Notes: generated by a model from the letters alone, not told the origin. A stretch of 64,000 nt of DNA from Rhopalosiphum padi (GCF_020882245.1 NC_083599.1:77974339-78038338); one strand, 5' to 3'. Shown: positions 22,310 through 34,989, numbered from the stretch's first letter. Numbers and translations are program-made.

Positions 22310-23226
22310 CTTTTGGAGTACAAAGCTTCTAGCAGTTTTTTTTCTAGCATTACCCATAACTTTATACTCCGGTCCCATAAACAAAAATATATTAAAAATC
22401 AAGAGTTTGATGAAGACTCTTTGGAAAGAAAAAATGTTCGGCGTTATAATAATAAAACCAATATTTATCCAAATCTTCCGCTTGAAATGGTTTAAAACCG
22501 TCAAAATTAAAAAATAAAAAAATAATTGTACCCATTTTTATTTAAAAATATTTTTATCATATGTATTAATGTATTAATTAATATATTAAAATATTTAGTT
22601 TGTATAAAAATTAATTTTATATGTAACTATAAATATTGTTACAGATTGTTTTTTTGTATTACAACGCAAAATAAATACGTAAAATGTTAATTGCATAATG
22701 TTATGTATTATATTTCATTTTATTATTGTACACATAACTATGCACTTTTTACATAGATAATTTCATGTGTCATATAATATTATAGTACGTCAGTTATCCA
22801 TTATCTATATGAACGCTAGCATTAATTTAAGTTATCAGTTTTAATAAATTGTCATTAATCAAAATGTTGTGTTTTAATTAATTATTATGTATCAATAAAT
22901 GTGTTCTGTACATTTGTAAGTACCTACATAATTTAATTTTAATTTATATACATTATATGAACAATGAAAATGTTTAGTTTATATAGATTGTTTTTTTTTA
23001 CATAAGGTACTGCAATTGCAATAATATAAATAATTATAGTATTACAGTAGGTATTTATTTAATAAATATTATGTACAACAATCAACTTCATATTTTATGT
23101 AGGTATTATGTTTAAAATTAAAATAAGTAAATACATCAATATTTACTAATTAGAACTATTTAAAATGTTACTAATATTTATTTAGAAGATTAAATTATCG
23201 TACAAAAATTGCTTCATGTCACTTCC
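22305..23226 (-). mobile_element. X family copy C, inner part (minus strand)
   Basis: The sequence near 23167-23224 (TACTAATATTTATTTAG ... GCTTCATGTCACTT) matches the reverse complement of X copy B near 29020-29090. The stretch 22305-22510 matches 6640-6840 of copy A inverted. The copy is interrupted at 23227 by the EnSpm-like element and resumes at 47388. It is truncated near 22305, where other sequence begins. No genes are present. Confidence 0.7.
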
Positions 23227-23682
23227 CACACAGCATTTAGGTGCTGATTATATTTTTAAAATATTGTCTCGTCATAAACACGAAAATATTCTGACCAATT
23301 TATTTTAAAAATATTTTCTAAAAGTTTCAATGGAAATATTTTAAGTAATTTATCTTAGAAATATTTACTCATAGTTTCCTCTGAAATATTTTTAGTATTT
23401 TATTTTAGAAATATTTTTTTATCATTCTGACAGAGATATTATTTTTATTTTTTAATAGTTGCATGGCCGTTTTTAACGTTCCCGTTTTAAGTGCTCTATT
23501 AGTCCCCGTATAATATAATATGTCCCTAGAAATTATTATCCACCCCCCCCACTTTAAAATTCCTGCAAGAATGCCAATGATACCATTTATAATATATATG
23601 CTTGGTGCAGGTTAGGTTTTCGTATTTTCAATTTTTTTTGGGTGGAGGGGGTCCAATAATTCCGAATGATATAATTTGTATA

Positions 23683-23726
23683 AATGTATAATGCATTATA
23701 TATTTATATATTATGCATTATACATT
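23683..23726. repeat. 44-bp palindrome
   Basis: The arms of 20 bases (AATGTATAATGCATTATATA and its exact reverse complement) surround a 4-base centre. It lies in the left part of the EnSpm-like element and could form a cruciform. AT-rich chance expansion is possible. Confidence 0.7.
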
Positions 23727-23910
23727 AATATTTACATAGTTATACAGTGCTCAACTTATTATTGATGGTGGTTACAGCAGGGGGGCAGAGTACCTCAACT
23801 ACAATTGTTCAGAGATTTTAGCGTAGGTACCCCTATTATTATTTTTAAGGGGGACCCTCAGAAAAAGAAAAATAGCTGCCTACTATAATATGTACCTATT
23901 ATAGGTATAA

Positions 23911-24200
23911 GCGAAAACGTCGTAAGTCCCAAAAAAATAAAAAATGAGGTTATAAACAAAAAATTATTGTGAAATTCGGCTTGTGTAGATGAATATGCCG
24001 TATGTCTGAAATATTACTCCAAACATATAATACAATCAATAATCAAATAACTTAAACGCCGTAAACCGTAGAAAAATGCATGGTTACTAGGTAATAACGC
24101 CGTAAAATCACCATACTAAGCATTAACGCAGTAAGTAATATTGAAGATACGGCATTTTATCTTGGTACATAGTACAAATTTTAATTGGCGGCATTTTGGC
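23911..24200. repeat. Subterminal GCCGTA-type motif cluster
   Basis: The motif occurs near 23918 (CGTCGTAAGT), 23997 (TGCCGTATGT), 24057 (CGCCGTAAAC), 24099 (CGCCGTAAAA) and 24128 (CGCAGTAAGT). It is inverted near 24150 (ACGGCATTTT) and 24188 (GCGGCATTTT). Near the right end it is seen at 26500 (TACGGCATTC) and 26748 (TACGGCGTTT). Such clusters commonly bind the transposase. Confidence 0.65.
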
Positions 24201-24360
24201 TTAGTAACACGGACCGGTTTACGTATCGCAAAGCAAGTCGACTATCGGAACATTTTATCTATAATAAACTTATTCGATATTTAATTATTTTTCTGCGGTG
24301 GAGTTTAGTTTACATTGTATCGTTGCCACGTTCAAATGTAATAATTTTTAAATTTTTAAA

Positions 24361-26360
24361 ATGAATAATGAAAATGATGAACCTTTTTTTTACGATCCAA
24401 ATCTTCTGGTTGTACCTGCCTCACCAAGTAAGCATCGGTTATAATTATGTTTTTTAATATTTCAAAACAAACTTTCAGAAATATATCATCTTCCTTAATA
24501 CAATTACAGATTCAACTGAAACATTAGATGACCTTGATGAAATAATTGGTATTGCAGCGTTGCCCATGCACTTTGATGACGGATTCGTAATTGAAAATTT
24601 CGATCCAGCTCACGACAATACATCAACTTCGAACAATTCCGAAAATGAGTCCTATACCAAACGTGGCCAAATAAGAAAACGTAAGAAATATAACACGTCT
24701 CCTAAAACTCGTAAAGAAAAAAAAATAGAGCTTATGAAATATAAACATACTATTTTACCTGGGTGTGAACATGATAAATGTAGAAACAAATGTACACAAA
24801 AAATAACGGAAAATCGCAGAATAGAAATAAATAAACAGTATTGGGAAATGAATTGGTCGGAAAGAAAATCTTATATTTTAAATACTTGCGAACGTTTTGA
24901 CGTAAAATTACATAAAAATAATGAAAATTGTAAAAGACTAAATAGTTTGAAATTATTTTTATCTGATGAATTTGATGTGCGAATGCAAGTTTGTAAGCCT
25001 TTTTTTTTAACTACTTTAGGATTTAAGAAGACTAATGATCGTGTGCTTAATGTTCTTGTTTCAACCCCCAAAGGTCAAATTACACCAACTTCTGATAAAC
25101 GGGGTAAACATCCAGCAATTAATAAATTTAAATATGAAACCTTAGTTATGGATCACATTGAATCATTTAATCCAACAATTTCACATTATCGCCGTGAACA
25201 CGCGCCAAACATTCGTTATTTACCGAGTGATGTCACTATAACTTTTATGCACCAACATTTTATAGAAAAGTTCCCTGAATTAGACCGTAATTATATTTCG
25301 TATGAATATTATCGATGCAAGGTAAAAGAAAAAAATATTTCATTCGCGCAGTTAGGTCATGAAGAATGTGAACTTTGCGAAAGCTTTAATATTCAAGAAC
25401 ACAAAACTCAAATTTTGCCCGAATGTGATGTTTGTACAATTTATACAACTCATATAAACAAAACTAAAAAAGCTAGAGATTTATACAAAAAACAAGCAGA
25501 CATGGGATTCGACGAAAAAAATATTTATTTGTCCGTTGACTTACAGGAGGTAATTATGTTACCTCGTGTCGATTCTTTTAAAAATGTTATATTCACAGAA
25601 CGAATTGTTGCGTATCATGAAAGTTTCGTACCTTTGGGGAAAAAATCTAAATTATTTCCATTCGCTTGTATTTGGCACGAAGGCATTAATGGTCGCAATA
25701 ATTGCGCAAAAATTGATAAGTACATTTTATGCGTTTCTATTAAGTAACCGAGATGCAAATACAGTGACGATTTGGCTTGACAATTGTAGCAGCCAAAATA
25801 AAAATTGGTGCTTATTTAGTTTTCTTATTTACATAATAAATTCCGAAGAAATCTGTGCTAATGAAATAATTTTAAATTATTTTGAGCCGGGCCATACTTT
25901 TATGTCAGCGGATCACTTTCACCATCAGGTCGAGCTGTCACTGAAACACCAAAAGAAAACGTATGACTTTGATGATTTTGCCATTGCTATTGGCAACGCA
26001 AATAAATCTAAAGTTGTTGTTAAAAAAATGGAACACTCGGACTTTTTTTTATGGAAGGATTATAAAGCTCAGCAAAAATTGATCAAATCAACAAATCGTG
26101 TTTTACTCTAAGATGTAGTATCTGTTCAAGTTAAACGTGGGAAATTTATATTGTTCACTAAAAACGATTACGATGAAGAATATTCAGAATTAGACTTTTT
26201 AAGAAAAAATGTTATGAAAATCAATGGAATGCCGCATCCAACCTCATTAACGAAACCACAAGGGGTTTTACAAGAAAAACGCGATAGTATCTTACAAAAT
26301 CTGTCTCAAGTTCTCCCAGCCAACAGAAAAATTTTTTGGGAAAATATTCCAACATGCTAA
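24361..26360 (+). pseudogene. DUF7869-like protein, candidate transposase; one frameshift, one stop
   Basis: Exon 1 (24361-24427, MNNENDEPFFYDPN) joins exon 2 (from 24510) in phase; the GTAAGC donor and ACAG acceptor are good. The N-terminal third is basic with Cys-rich patches (GCEHDKCRNKC), then a helical region and a CELC ... CDVC pair near 25370-25435. The C-terminal third has three acidic landmarks: YLSVDLQEVIMLP, TIWLDNCSSQNKNW, and GHTFMSADHFHHQ. These recall DUF7869 proteins and fit an RNase H-like nuclease (inference). The frame shifts between 25705 and 25725, and a single TAA interrupts at 26109-26111, after which it continues in phase to 26360. About 640 residues in all. Confidence 0.7.
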
Positions 26361-26765
26361 TTATTATAAAAATTATGTATTATAAAGTATTTTTTTTTAT
26401 TTATAAATTGACTTAAAAATAATATTGTTGTTTTGTGAATTCTTTAAAATTAAAATGTATAAATAATTTTATCATATCAGAAATTGTTAATTACGAGTTA
26501 CGGCATTCTTGCTTTTGAATAGTGTAGCAAAAGTTTATACCAATACTAAGGTACAACGAGTAAAGTAAAATATCTTGTTAATTATTAATTTAATCATATT
26601 TATTATTGTTTCATTGCATTCGTTGGGTAAAATTACATAAGAAACCATATATCATATTTAAATAATTAGAATGTACAAGGTGTTATGATTTTATGAAAAT
26701 ACAAAATACAAAAACGCGTTTTTCTCAAAATCGTTTTTCGGTGACCTACGGCGTTTTCGCTTATG

Positions 26766-28558
26766 ACGGCAGTATAGGTCCTATAGTAATAATTTATTGA
26801 AGAATGGTGGAGTCATCAAATTTATTTCTTGCGTAAGTTTTCGAGCGTTCGGCCGCGTCCGCCGAGTTCGTTAGCTACCTAATTTTAAACTGTTTTTCAT
26901 AATTCATAAAAATATTTTGTTCAATGGTTAAAACTGTGTCCACAAGAAACCTACATAAATCGAGGTCTGCAAATATGTTAGAATTTTTAGTTAGATCTAA
27001 GAAATCATATTATATTTTAATTTATAGCCATCCTGCCAGGCGTTGCCCATGAAACTAGATTGTGATTATTATGCGTATGCCCGTAGAGGTTTTGGTTACA
27101 TTTTTTAGTGAAGCGAATAAATATGTATCCCTCCCTCTCATAACAAAAATTAAACAGTAGGCACTAGGCACAAATGGAATTTAAAAACATAAAAATAATT
27201 ATAATTATATATATAATAATACATAATATACGACATTATGACAATATAACAACTGATTATTTGTTTTGTTGTTGAACTACGTGGCACAGCCGTGGCTGTG
27301 GGCAGACTATATTACTATAAATATAATACCAAATACCACATCTATTTTTAGTATACAGAGGCGATGAAAAACAAGTCTCTCGATGATCATTACGCATGCC
27401 CCTGTGCCCTGTGGCCCTGTAATAATTATTATTTCGTGGATTTCTTATCGGTTTATCGATATTTTTGGTAATATATACCACCTACATGGAATGAAATACA
27501 ATAATTTAATAAATAATAATTCATAGTAAAGTAATAATATAATAAACTAGGTAATATGATCATGCAGTAAGTTTATTAGGTATATTATCATGATTCATGA
27601 TTAAAGTGAAATAAAGAAGAATTTTTTCTCAAATAAAATCATAAATACGTTAAACATTATTAGCAAATATATTAATATAAAATGTAGGAAATTTATGAAA
27701 AGTGAGTTGGTAATTCTGTTTTGGTCGTTGCCTCGTTGGTATGACGGAACGTTCCGTACGTATTTCGGTCCGCTCTGTACTGCATTGCCGCGATTCTCGA
27801 TTTACTTACGTAGTACGTACTATTTATTATAGTACTAGTAATACTACTTATTATTATTAAGTTACGTACTACTGAATTTAATTTACACGCGTATGCTATT
27901 TGCTGCATCGTTAATCGTTATTCGTTGGACACGCCGACACGGAGACCAACACATAGGTACTGGATAAATGTGGACCGTGGAGTAATCGCCTACGCCCCGG
28001 CCATTTGTGCAGAAAGGTTTGTTTTTATTCAATAACTATTATTTTTATATTATTGTATGTATTCAAGCTGTGTACAACGTAAATCCAGCGAGTGCTTGCG
28101 AATTATATTTTGACCATGCTGTTCCGATGTAACGAAGTATAAGCTGTTTTGCTTTTCGCCGCACTCGCTGGATTTATTACGTTGGACACACTGCGTTATA
28201 CCCGCGTGATTGCCATTTGCCATCCTTTTGTTCTTTTGTTATCGGGACAATTATCTCACTATTTTTATGATTTATTAGCCTTCTTAATACCTATTTATAA
28301 ATACATAAGTATTTAAGGCCGTTCGGTATTTATCAATATTATTATTTTTCAATATATTTGTTGTATGCCTAGCGCAATAATTTTTGTTGTAAAAATCATT
28401 CACTTTATTAGCTAGCTGGTAACCTAGCTCTGTCCTCACACTGCGAGTCACAGCGTAATTTGTAGGAGCTGTCTCGAAAATAAACAATTATTATATATGA
28501 TTAAGCTCTTTAATAAAATAAAATAAAATACAATCTTGTATTCTAGTTATAAATCTAG
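26766..28558. other. Gene-less inner part of the EnSpm-like element
   Basis: No convincing coding region is seen; the short open frames at 27257-27481 and 27693-27908 have no family features. GC-richer patches occur near 26840-26870 and 27720-27800. A short inverted repeat lies at 28070-28189. It may include 5' control sequence of the element or older insertions. Confidence 0.45.
28070..28189. repeat. Inverted repeat of about 120 bp (MITE-like)
   Basis: The left arm GTGTACAACGTAAATCCAGC (continuing GAGTGC) at 28070-28095 pairs with the right arm at 28161-28189, which reads GCACTCGCTGGATTTATTAC then GTTGGACAC. They differ by one substitution and a three-base insertion. The arms are GC-rich compared with their surroundings. 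It has the form of a small hairpin transposon; no target duplication could be fixed. Confidence 0.65.
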
Positions 28559-29399
28559 TTAAGAGGCCGTCGTGGTAAAAGTGTTACGTATACAACGCTC
28601 AAGAGATGGCGTTGAATTCCATCTCGCCGCCGTCGCGGTAGGCCGTAACCACGCCCATCGTGTACGCGACGGGGTCCGCGTGTTGTAATCGCGGGAGAGG
28701 TACATTATTATTTCACGGACGGTCGTGCTGAACGTTTCGCATCAAACGTCATTTACAGGCCGTTACGTAAATTGTCGCCCGTGAATTCTATACGGTGCGC
28801 TGGCTCGCTACTAGCTCGCAAGTCGCAAACCTATTTTTTAATTAAAGCTCCTGTTTGCTTAAAAATATTAACCAATAAATTAAGCCTACAAATTATTATA
28901 CACCAGAACTCGATTTATATTTTTAACCCAATTACTTTTTAAAATACATGTGAAATAATAATTTCATTACGATTAAATAGATTTTTTAGCAATAGTGTTG
29001 CGTATTTTACGTTGTAACTCATAAGTGACATGAAACAATTTTTGTTCGATAATTTAATCTCCTAAATAAATATTAGCAACATTTTAAATAGTTTTGATTA
29101 ATAAATATTGGTGTATTTACTTATTTTAATTTTAAACATATAATACCTACATAAAATTAGTATAAAAAATGTTATAATCAGGGCTGTGAATTTATTGTTT
29201 TAAAAATCATAAAAAATAAATTTCAAAAATTTTATTGACATTTATAGAAAATAACCTAAAAAGTTGGTAACTGAGTATATCAGTACACAACTCAAAACAA
29301 ATCAAAATTTTTTGAAATTTTTTTCATGTATAGAAAATTCTAATATTAAAACATTTCAGTGAAAATAACCCTCATAAAAACTTAATGTGACTTTTTTGT

Positions 29400-31490
29400 A
29401 AACATTTTTTTTTTTTTTTTGATAAAGGTATAGACAAACTGATGAGGAATCTTGTATTACATTTTTAAATCGGAGATTTAAAAAGAAATATTTTTATGAA
29501 TTTATAACTCAAAATAATTTGCAAATTGTTTTCATTTTTACGTATTTTGTTAATATTTTAATTTTTAACTTTAAATGCTTATAAAAAAAAAAGTGACTGG
29601 ATTTTTATACTATAACAAATCAATATATTTTGAAAATTTTTTCATGTATAGAAAAGGCTAGTATAAACATAAACATTTAGTGAACATTTCATATGTTTAC
29701 GATCATTTGTTTTAGACTTACACCAAAAACCAAAATCGATTTTATCAAAAATCGATTTTGCGTAAAAATTCTCGTTTTTTCTTAATTTTTATTTTGTTTT
29801 TTTGGGCGCTTTTAAAAACTATATTGGGAAATTAAAATTTTGACCTCCCAAAAAAAAAAAATATAGGTATATAAAAAAAACACATCATTGTAAAACCAAT
29901 ACATTAAATTCTTGCTCCGCTCAAAATCTAAAATTTTAAAAATTTAAATGTTCGCAATCAACTTTTATCAAGTATAGTAATTGATAAATATACATTTGGT
30001 TTACATTCCAAGTGTCTAAGGTTATTCGTTTTTCAAATCAAGTGAATATATCTAATGTCGTAAAAATTTCAACTTCAAACGCTCATAAAAATTTAATTTG
30101 ACTTTCCGGTTATGATGGAGATAATTTGTCAGTCTAGGATTATATTATATTATTAGCTATATTTAAATTGTAATATATTGACATATCGTTATTATTTTAC
30201 GCAATTTCGTAAAATATTTAATTTCATACGCTCGTACATTTTTTTCTACATTGTCGCTGGAGTTTTTTTTTTACAGTGATTTGAAGAAAATGTTATAGAG
30301 AACCTTGTATTGGGTTTTAGATATAATTCACTAAAACATTATGAATTTTCAACTTAAAAATATCTTGCAAATTTTCGCGATTTTGACATATTATTTAGTA
30401 AACATTTGAACTTTTAATGCTTAGCTTATAAACAACAATTGTGACTAACAATTTTTGAATTTTTTTTTTACTACGCTAAGTGCAACTTATTATAAACCTT
30501 GTATTAAATCTATTTTAAAAATTTTTTGAAATTCCAAATTTTTTTTATTGGCATTTCAAACAATAAAACTTAGATATAGGTACATCGAAAATTTCAATTG
30601 TCAATAAATAGCTTAAAAAAGTCAAAATATTTAGACTTGGTGAAAATTTCAAGTATTTAAAATGATTTTTTTGTGTTACAGCAAAATAAAAAAATCGATA
30701 TTTTCGAAAATTGATTATGCTTAAAAATTCCCGTTTTTCCGTTCCTTTTTTAGGTTTTTATTAGACGTTTTTGAAACTACTGGAAATTTTAACTCACCAA
30801 AGTATCATTTAGATTCATTTTCCATTTCAAAGAGGGGCTGAAGTTAAAAATTAAAGCATTATTTCTACTCCTTCAAAACGTGATGACATAGACGAAAACA
30901 AGTTGGTGCATTGGGAAGGTCAAAATTAAAAATTCCTTGTAATTTTCTAAAGAGCAGGGAAAAACAGACATTTTCACGCAAAATCGGTTTTTGACAAAAT
31001 CACAAAATCAATTTTGGTTTTTGGTGTAACTCTAAAACAAATGCCCGTAGATACAAGGAATTTTAACTGTTTGTTTGTTTTATATTATAGAATTTTCTAA
31101 GCACGATAACATTTTTAAAATACTTAAATTATTTTTTAACTATTTACTTTTTAAGTTTCCAATTTTTTTAGTTTTTTTTTCTATGAATGTCAATTAAATG
31201 TTATTTGTTGGGTAATAAAAACTTAAAAATTAAGGACGAGGCGCCTTATATAAATTATAATAATTGAAAAATATTAATAATACATTTTATACATAGTCAG
31301 TAATCACATTTTTTTTTATAAGCATTTAAAGTTCGAATTTTGACAAAATATAAAACACAAACAAATGAAGAAAATGTGCAAATTATTTTGTTAAAAATTC
31401 ATAAAAATTTTTCTTTTTAAATATAAAATTTAAAAATTTAATACAAGATTCCTCGTAAGTTTGTCTAATTTTAAAAAAAAATTATCTCTA
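29400..31490. repeat. Long imperfect inverted repeat inside X copy B
   Basis: Segments at about 29400-29600, 29695-29800 and 30150-30480 recur in reverse complement within 30900-31490. The clearest is CACCAAAAACCAAAATCGAT near 29723 against TTGGTTTTTGGTGTAACTC near 31015. The arms are roughly 0.9 kb around a centre near 30400. Related lines also occur in copy A near 7920-8290. Transcription through it would give long double-stranded RNA. Confidence 0.65.
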
Positions 31491-32553
31491 CCAGAAACTA
31501 AATTAGAATTTTTATGATTGTTTGAATAGTTCAAATTTTTACAACATTGGTATTCACTCGATTTATCATGTACCTAGCGATTTTCTTATTTTGTTGTAAT
31601 TAAAAAAACAAATAACTGTATCTAGATATTTTAAATAATTTACACTATATGTCTATTTTATCAATTGCTATACTTGATAAAATTTTCAAAACATTTTCAC
31701 TCTTTCTGAGCTCTTTACGGACATTTTCAATTTTTTCAATTTTTTATTCCATAGTTATTAATAAATTAGTTATTAAATTTGTTGGGTCAAGAAGCGTGAA
31801 AATTTAATTCAAGGCTCATGTAGATAAATCTTTACAATAGCATTTGAAAAATATTAAAAATAAATGGGTACAATTTTTTTTATAAGCATTTTAAGTTTGA
31901 ATTTTGAAAAAATTTGTCAAATTTTAAATTATTTTGTAGTTAAAAATATATATTATAATATATCAAGGTTGACTCTCCGTCTTCGATAAGATTGGTTTTT
32001 CTTATACAATGATATCATTGAATTCAAATTTAACACAATAATCCAGTAAGTATATAGTGACTCACTTGTAACCTACTGTAAAGCAGATCGACACCCACTT
32101 GCCTACCTTTTTTTACTTATACAGTTATACTAATTTAAATTTATAAAATTTCGTCTTGAATGTTAATACGCTAATTTTATAGAACAATTGTTTATAATTG
32201 AAAAAAAAAATTGTTTAAATCGTACGTTTTCTAGCTGATTTGTGAAAATTTTACGATATAGTATTATGTCGTAGTTCCATTTTGCGTAAAATACGATAGT
32301 AAATAAAATTACGAATTATAACATCGAAAAATAAAATAATATTATTTATTGACAAAATTATTATTTTTGTATTGACGTACTTGGCTATTTATAACCAGTG
32401 CGCGGCTGCGATAAATAACCAGTTTTGACCTATGGTGCGGTACGGCTGCATATGCAAGCGGGGTGGTGGAAGAAGTACTATTTCAGAACGCTGCCGCTGT
32501 AATCGCTTTAGCAGCACATGACGACGGCAAATTCGTAATTTTTTTGCCAAAAA

Positions 32554-32830
32554 CATGCTTTCGTACTTCCAATAGTACTCAGGCCTCGTTGATCGTAGAA
32601 ACATGATTTTGATATCAAAATAATCACGAGAAGTTGTACTAAATATTCTTGGAACAGATTTTCGATATCTAAATTTGCCGATTTTATATGATTTTTTAAA
32701 AAAAAGAAAAATTTTAAAATTCTGTTCCAAGAATATTTAGTACAACTTCTCGTGATTATTTTGATACCAAAATCATGTTTCTACGATCAACGAGGCCTGA
32801 GTACTATTGGAAGTACGAAAGCATGTTTTT
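32554..32830. repeat. Perfect-arm hairpin near the right end of X copy B
   Basis: The left arm at 32554-32660 (CATGCTTTCGTACTTCCAAT ... ATATTCTTGGAACAG) and the right arm at about 32722-32830 are reverse complements with at most one or two differences over about 105 bases. The spacer is about 60 bases. The same hairpin, with a different sequence version, occurs in copies A and D. Confidence 0.88.
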
Positions 32831-34989
32831 CGGTCGATTTTTTTCTACTGCGACGGCCTCTTAATATAGATATATTAGGTACCTCATATCTTTTAGGTAT
32901 TAAAAAAAAATGTACTTTTCAATAATTTAATTTAATTTAATTTTCTAAACGATTAACAGAATAATATTTAATAGTTATACTTATAATAATTCTGTAAAAA
33001 TGTATACTATTATTAACGAGATGTCGATATATCATTAATATTAGATATCAGATATTTTTATATACACAAACAATATCTTTTGGTACTTTATAGTTTATTA
33101 TATTATATGTAAAGAACTTCTGATACCCATCACATGTTTTCTTAGCTTTTTCTTTAGTTTTCATTTTTATAGACTTACACACTCAATATTAATAATAATA
33201 ATAATAATCATAATATAATTCATGTTTCATAATAAAGTTTGTTTTTTGGCTTACAGGTGTAACAAAAAATAAAAAAAATAGTCAATTATTGTTAGGAATT
33301 ATTTAATATCTATTTTATTTTCCATAATGACGAGCACTAGAACTAAACAAAGGAAAATAATGGAAGAACTTGATTCTTACAATTTTGATAATTTTGATAA
33401 CTTGCCCACTAAAGTTAATGAAGAATTCAAAATTCACTCAAATCAGTTACCTTTAGATATTATTCCTGATATTAGTTCTTATGACTCTAGGAATAATCAT
33501 GAATCTTTAAACTATATGGTTAGTTCAAAAAGTATCTTAAAAATACATATTTATAATCTAAATATTTAACCTGTTTTTAAAATAAATTTATTTTTATATA
33601 TTATGTAGAACATATTTAGTATATAGTTAGGTAAATATTATTTTTATAATTTACAGCTCATGCTATTTTTAAATTAAATTTTATGCATACTTAATTAAAT
33701 TCATAATTAGAAAACAAAGAAGTTTAGGTATAATATGAACTTATTTCCCAAGTATGCTTCTGTATGTACCTATTGACAATCTTATGAGTGATTATGAATG
33801 TATTTACATTTTTAGCTTTTTTATTCCCCAGTTTATTTTAAAACCAGGTTATTTGTAAATAATTTATTTTTCAATATATACATAATTTTGTATTATTGAT
33901 TAAATTAATAGGTTGTAGATCAAATAGACCAATGTACAATGGCAGATATTCCTACTTTTCTTGCAAGTAATTTGTCTAATGTTTCAAATCATCCATCGGA
34001 TTTATGTGATGAAATTAAAAAGAAATTAGCTTGTTGGGCTGTTGAATTTAATATTCCAAACAAAGCTCTTAATGTATTATTGCTAATTTTAAGAAAATTT
34101 CCAGGATTAACTGAGCTTCCTAAAGATTCTAGAAGTGTGTTGAAGACTAGAAATATTAATGAAACCACATGCCTCACCATAATCGATCCTGGTGTTTACC
34201 ATCATTTTGGGTTAATTCCAGCTATTAGAAGACATTTTACTTTAAATCCAATCAATAACACAGATCAGTGGCGGCTTTGGGGGTGAGGCAAGTGAGGCGC
34301 CGCCTCACCTAAAATTTTGTAGCAAATAATACGCTAAAAGTATATTTCTTGACAATAACATTTCGCTAATAATTTTTAACATTTTTATGATTTTATTTGA
34401 AAAAAATTCTTCTTTACGAATTTTAATAATATGAATTATCATTTATTTTATTATAGTATAATATTATTTCGTGTTTATTACCAAAAAATAGCAATAAACC
34501 GATAAGAAATGCACGAAATAATAATTACGTAAGCCAACGCTCATATTTCAGCCGGCGGAAATATTCCGATGACGTCAGAGAGGCGACGTTGAACGTCGCC
34601 TCAGAATTGTAACTTGTGTACATTAATTACACACACATGCGAATGTACGCGAATGCGCGCGACTGTTAAATAAGCTGAATAGCGCATGCGCAATGATCTT
34701 AGTGAGGCGACTTTTTCATCGCCACTGATACTAAAAATAGATAGTTAGCCCGCAATCATGTCTGCGGCACGTTCAACAATAACATAATATAGATATTATT
34801 GCATAATCATAAACCGATAAACCGTTATTATTGTCACAGCGCCTAATGAAACCAATTTCATTATTAGTTTATTAGTTTATAATGTTTATATCTCGATCGT
34901 GTCGTCAGCAGTCGTCGCTCGTGTCGTGCTTTTTTGTTTAAATTCGTTTAAATTTTACTTGTGTTGTCAACTTGTGCTTTTCATTTAAC

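Larger units (their letters stand above)
23907..26765 (+). mobile_element. DNA transposon encoding a DUF7869-like protein, superfamily not recognised
   Basis: The terminal inverted repeat ATAAGCGAAAACGYCGTA lies at 23907-23924 and, inverted, at about 26748-26765. The motif GCCGTA (or variants) recurs in the left 250 bases and next to the right end. One intron-containing gene fills the interior. Length about 2.86 kb. A target duplication is not obvious: flanks read GGT on the left and GAC on the right, and an AT or TA duplication is possible. It lies within the EnSpm-like element. The layout is that of a cut-and-paste element, but I cannot name its superfamily. Confidence 0.7.
28563..32860 (+). 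mobile_element. X family copy B: complete TTAA-flanked non-coding element, 4.3 kb
   Basis: TTAA at 28559-28562 and 32861-32864 flank terminal inverted repeats that begin GAGGCCGTCG on both sides and stay similar for a further 10 bases. The left 300 bases are a GC-rich block shared with copies A (6077 onward) and C (47765 downward). The right 400 bases hold the hairpin shared with A and D. The centre is a very AT-rich, long imperfect inverted repeat. Nothing longer than chance open frames exists. The form is that of a non-autonomous TTAA-specific DNA transposon. The termini do not resemble the CCYT ends of the piggyBacs here, so its helper is unknown. Confidence 0.8.

Noticed and set aside
22235..22504. 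Short frames on both strands sharing sequence with 6608-6829
   Set aside because: The similarity is of DNA over an inverted X-family segment; frames differ between copies.
32389..32730. 113-codon minus-strand frame in the hairpin of X copy B
   Set aside because: It follows from the palindromic DNA; corresponding frames in copies A and D are not conserved as protein.
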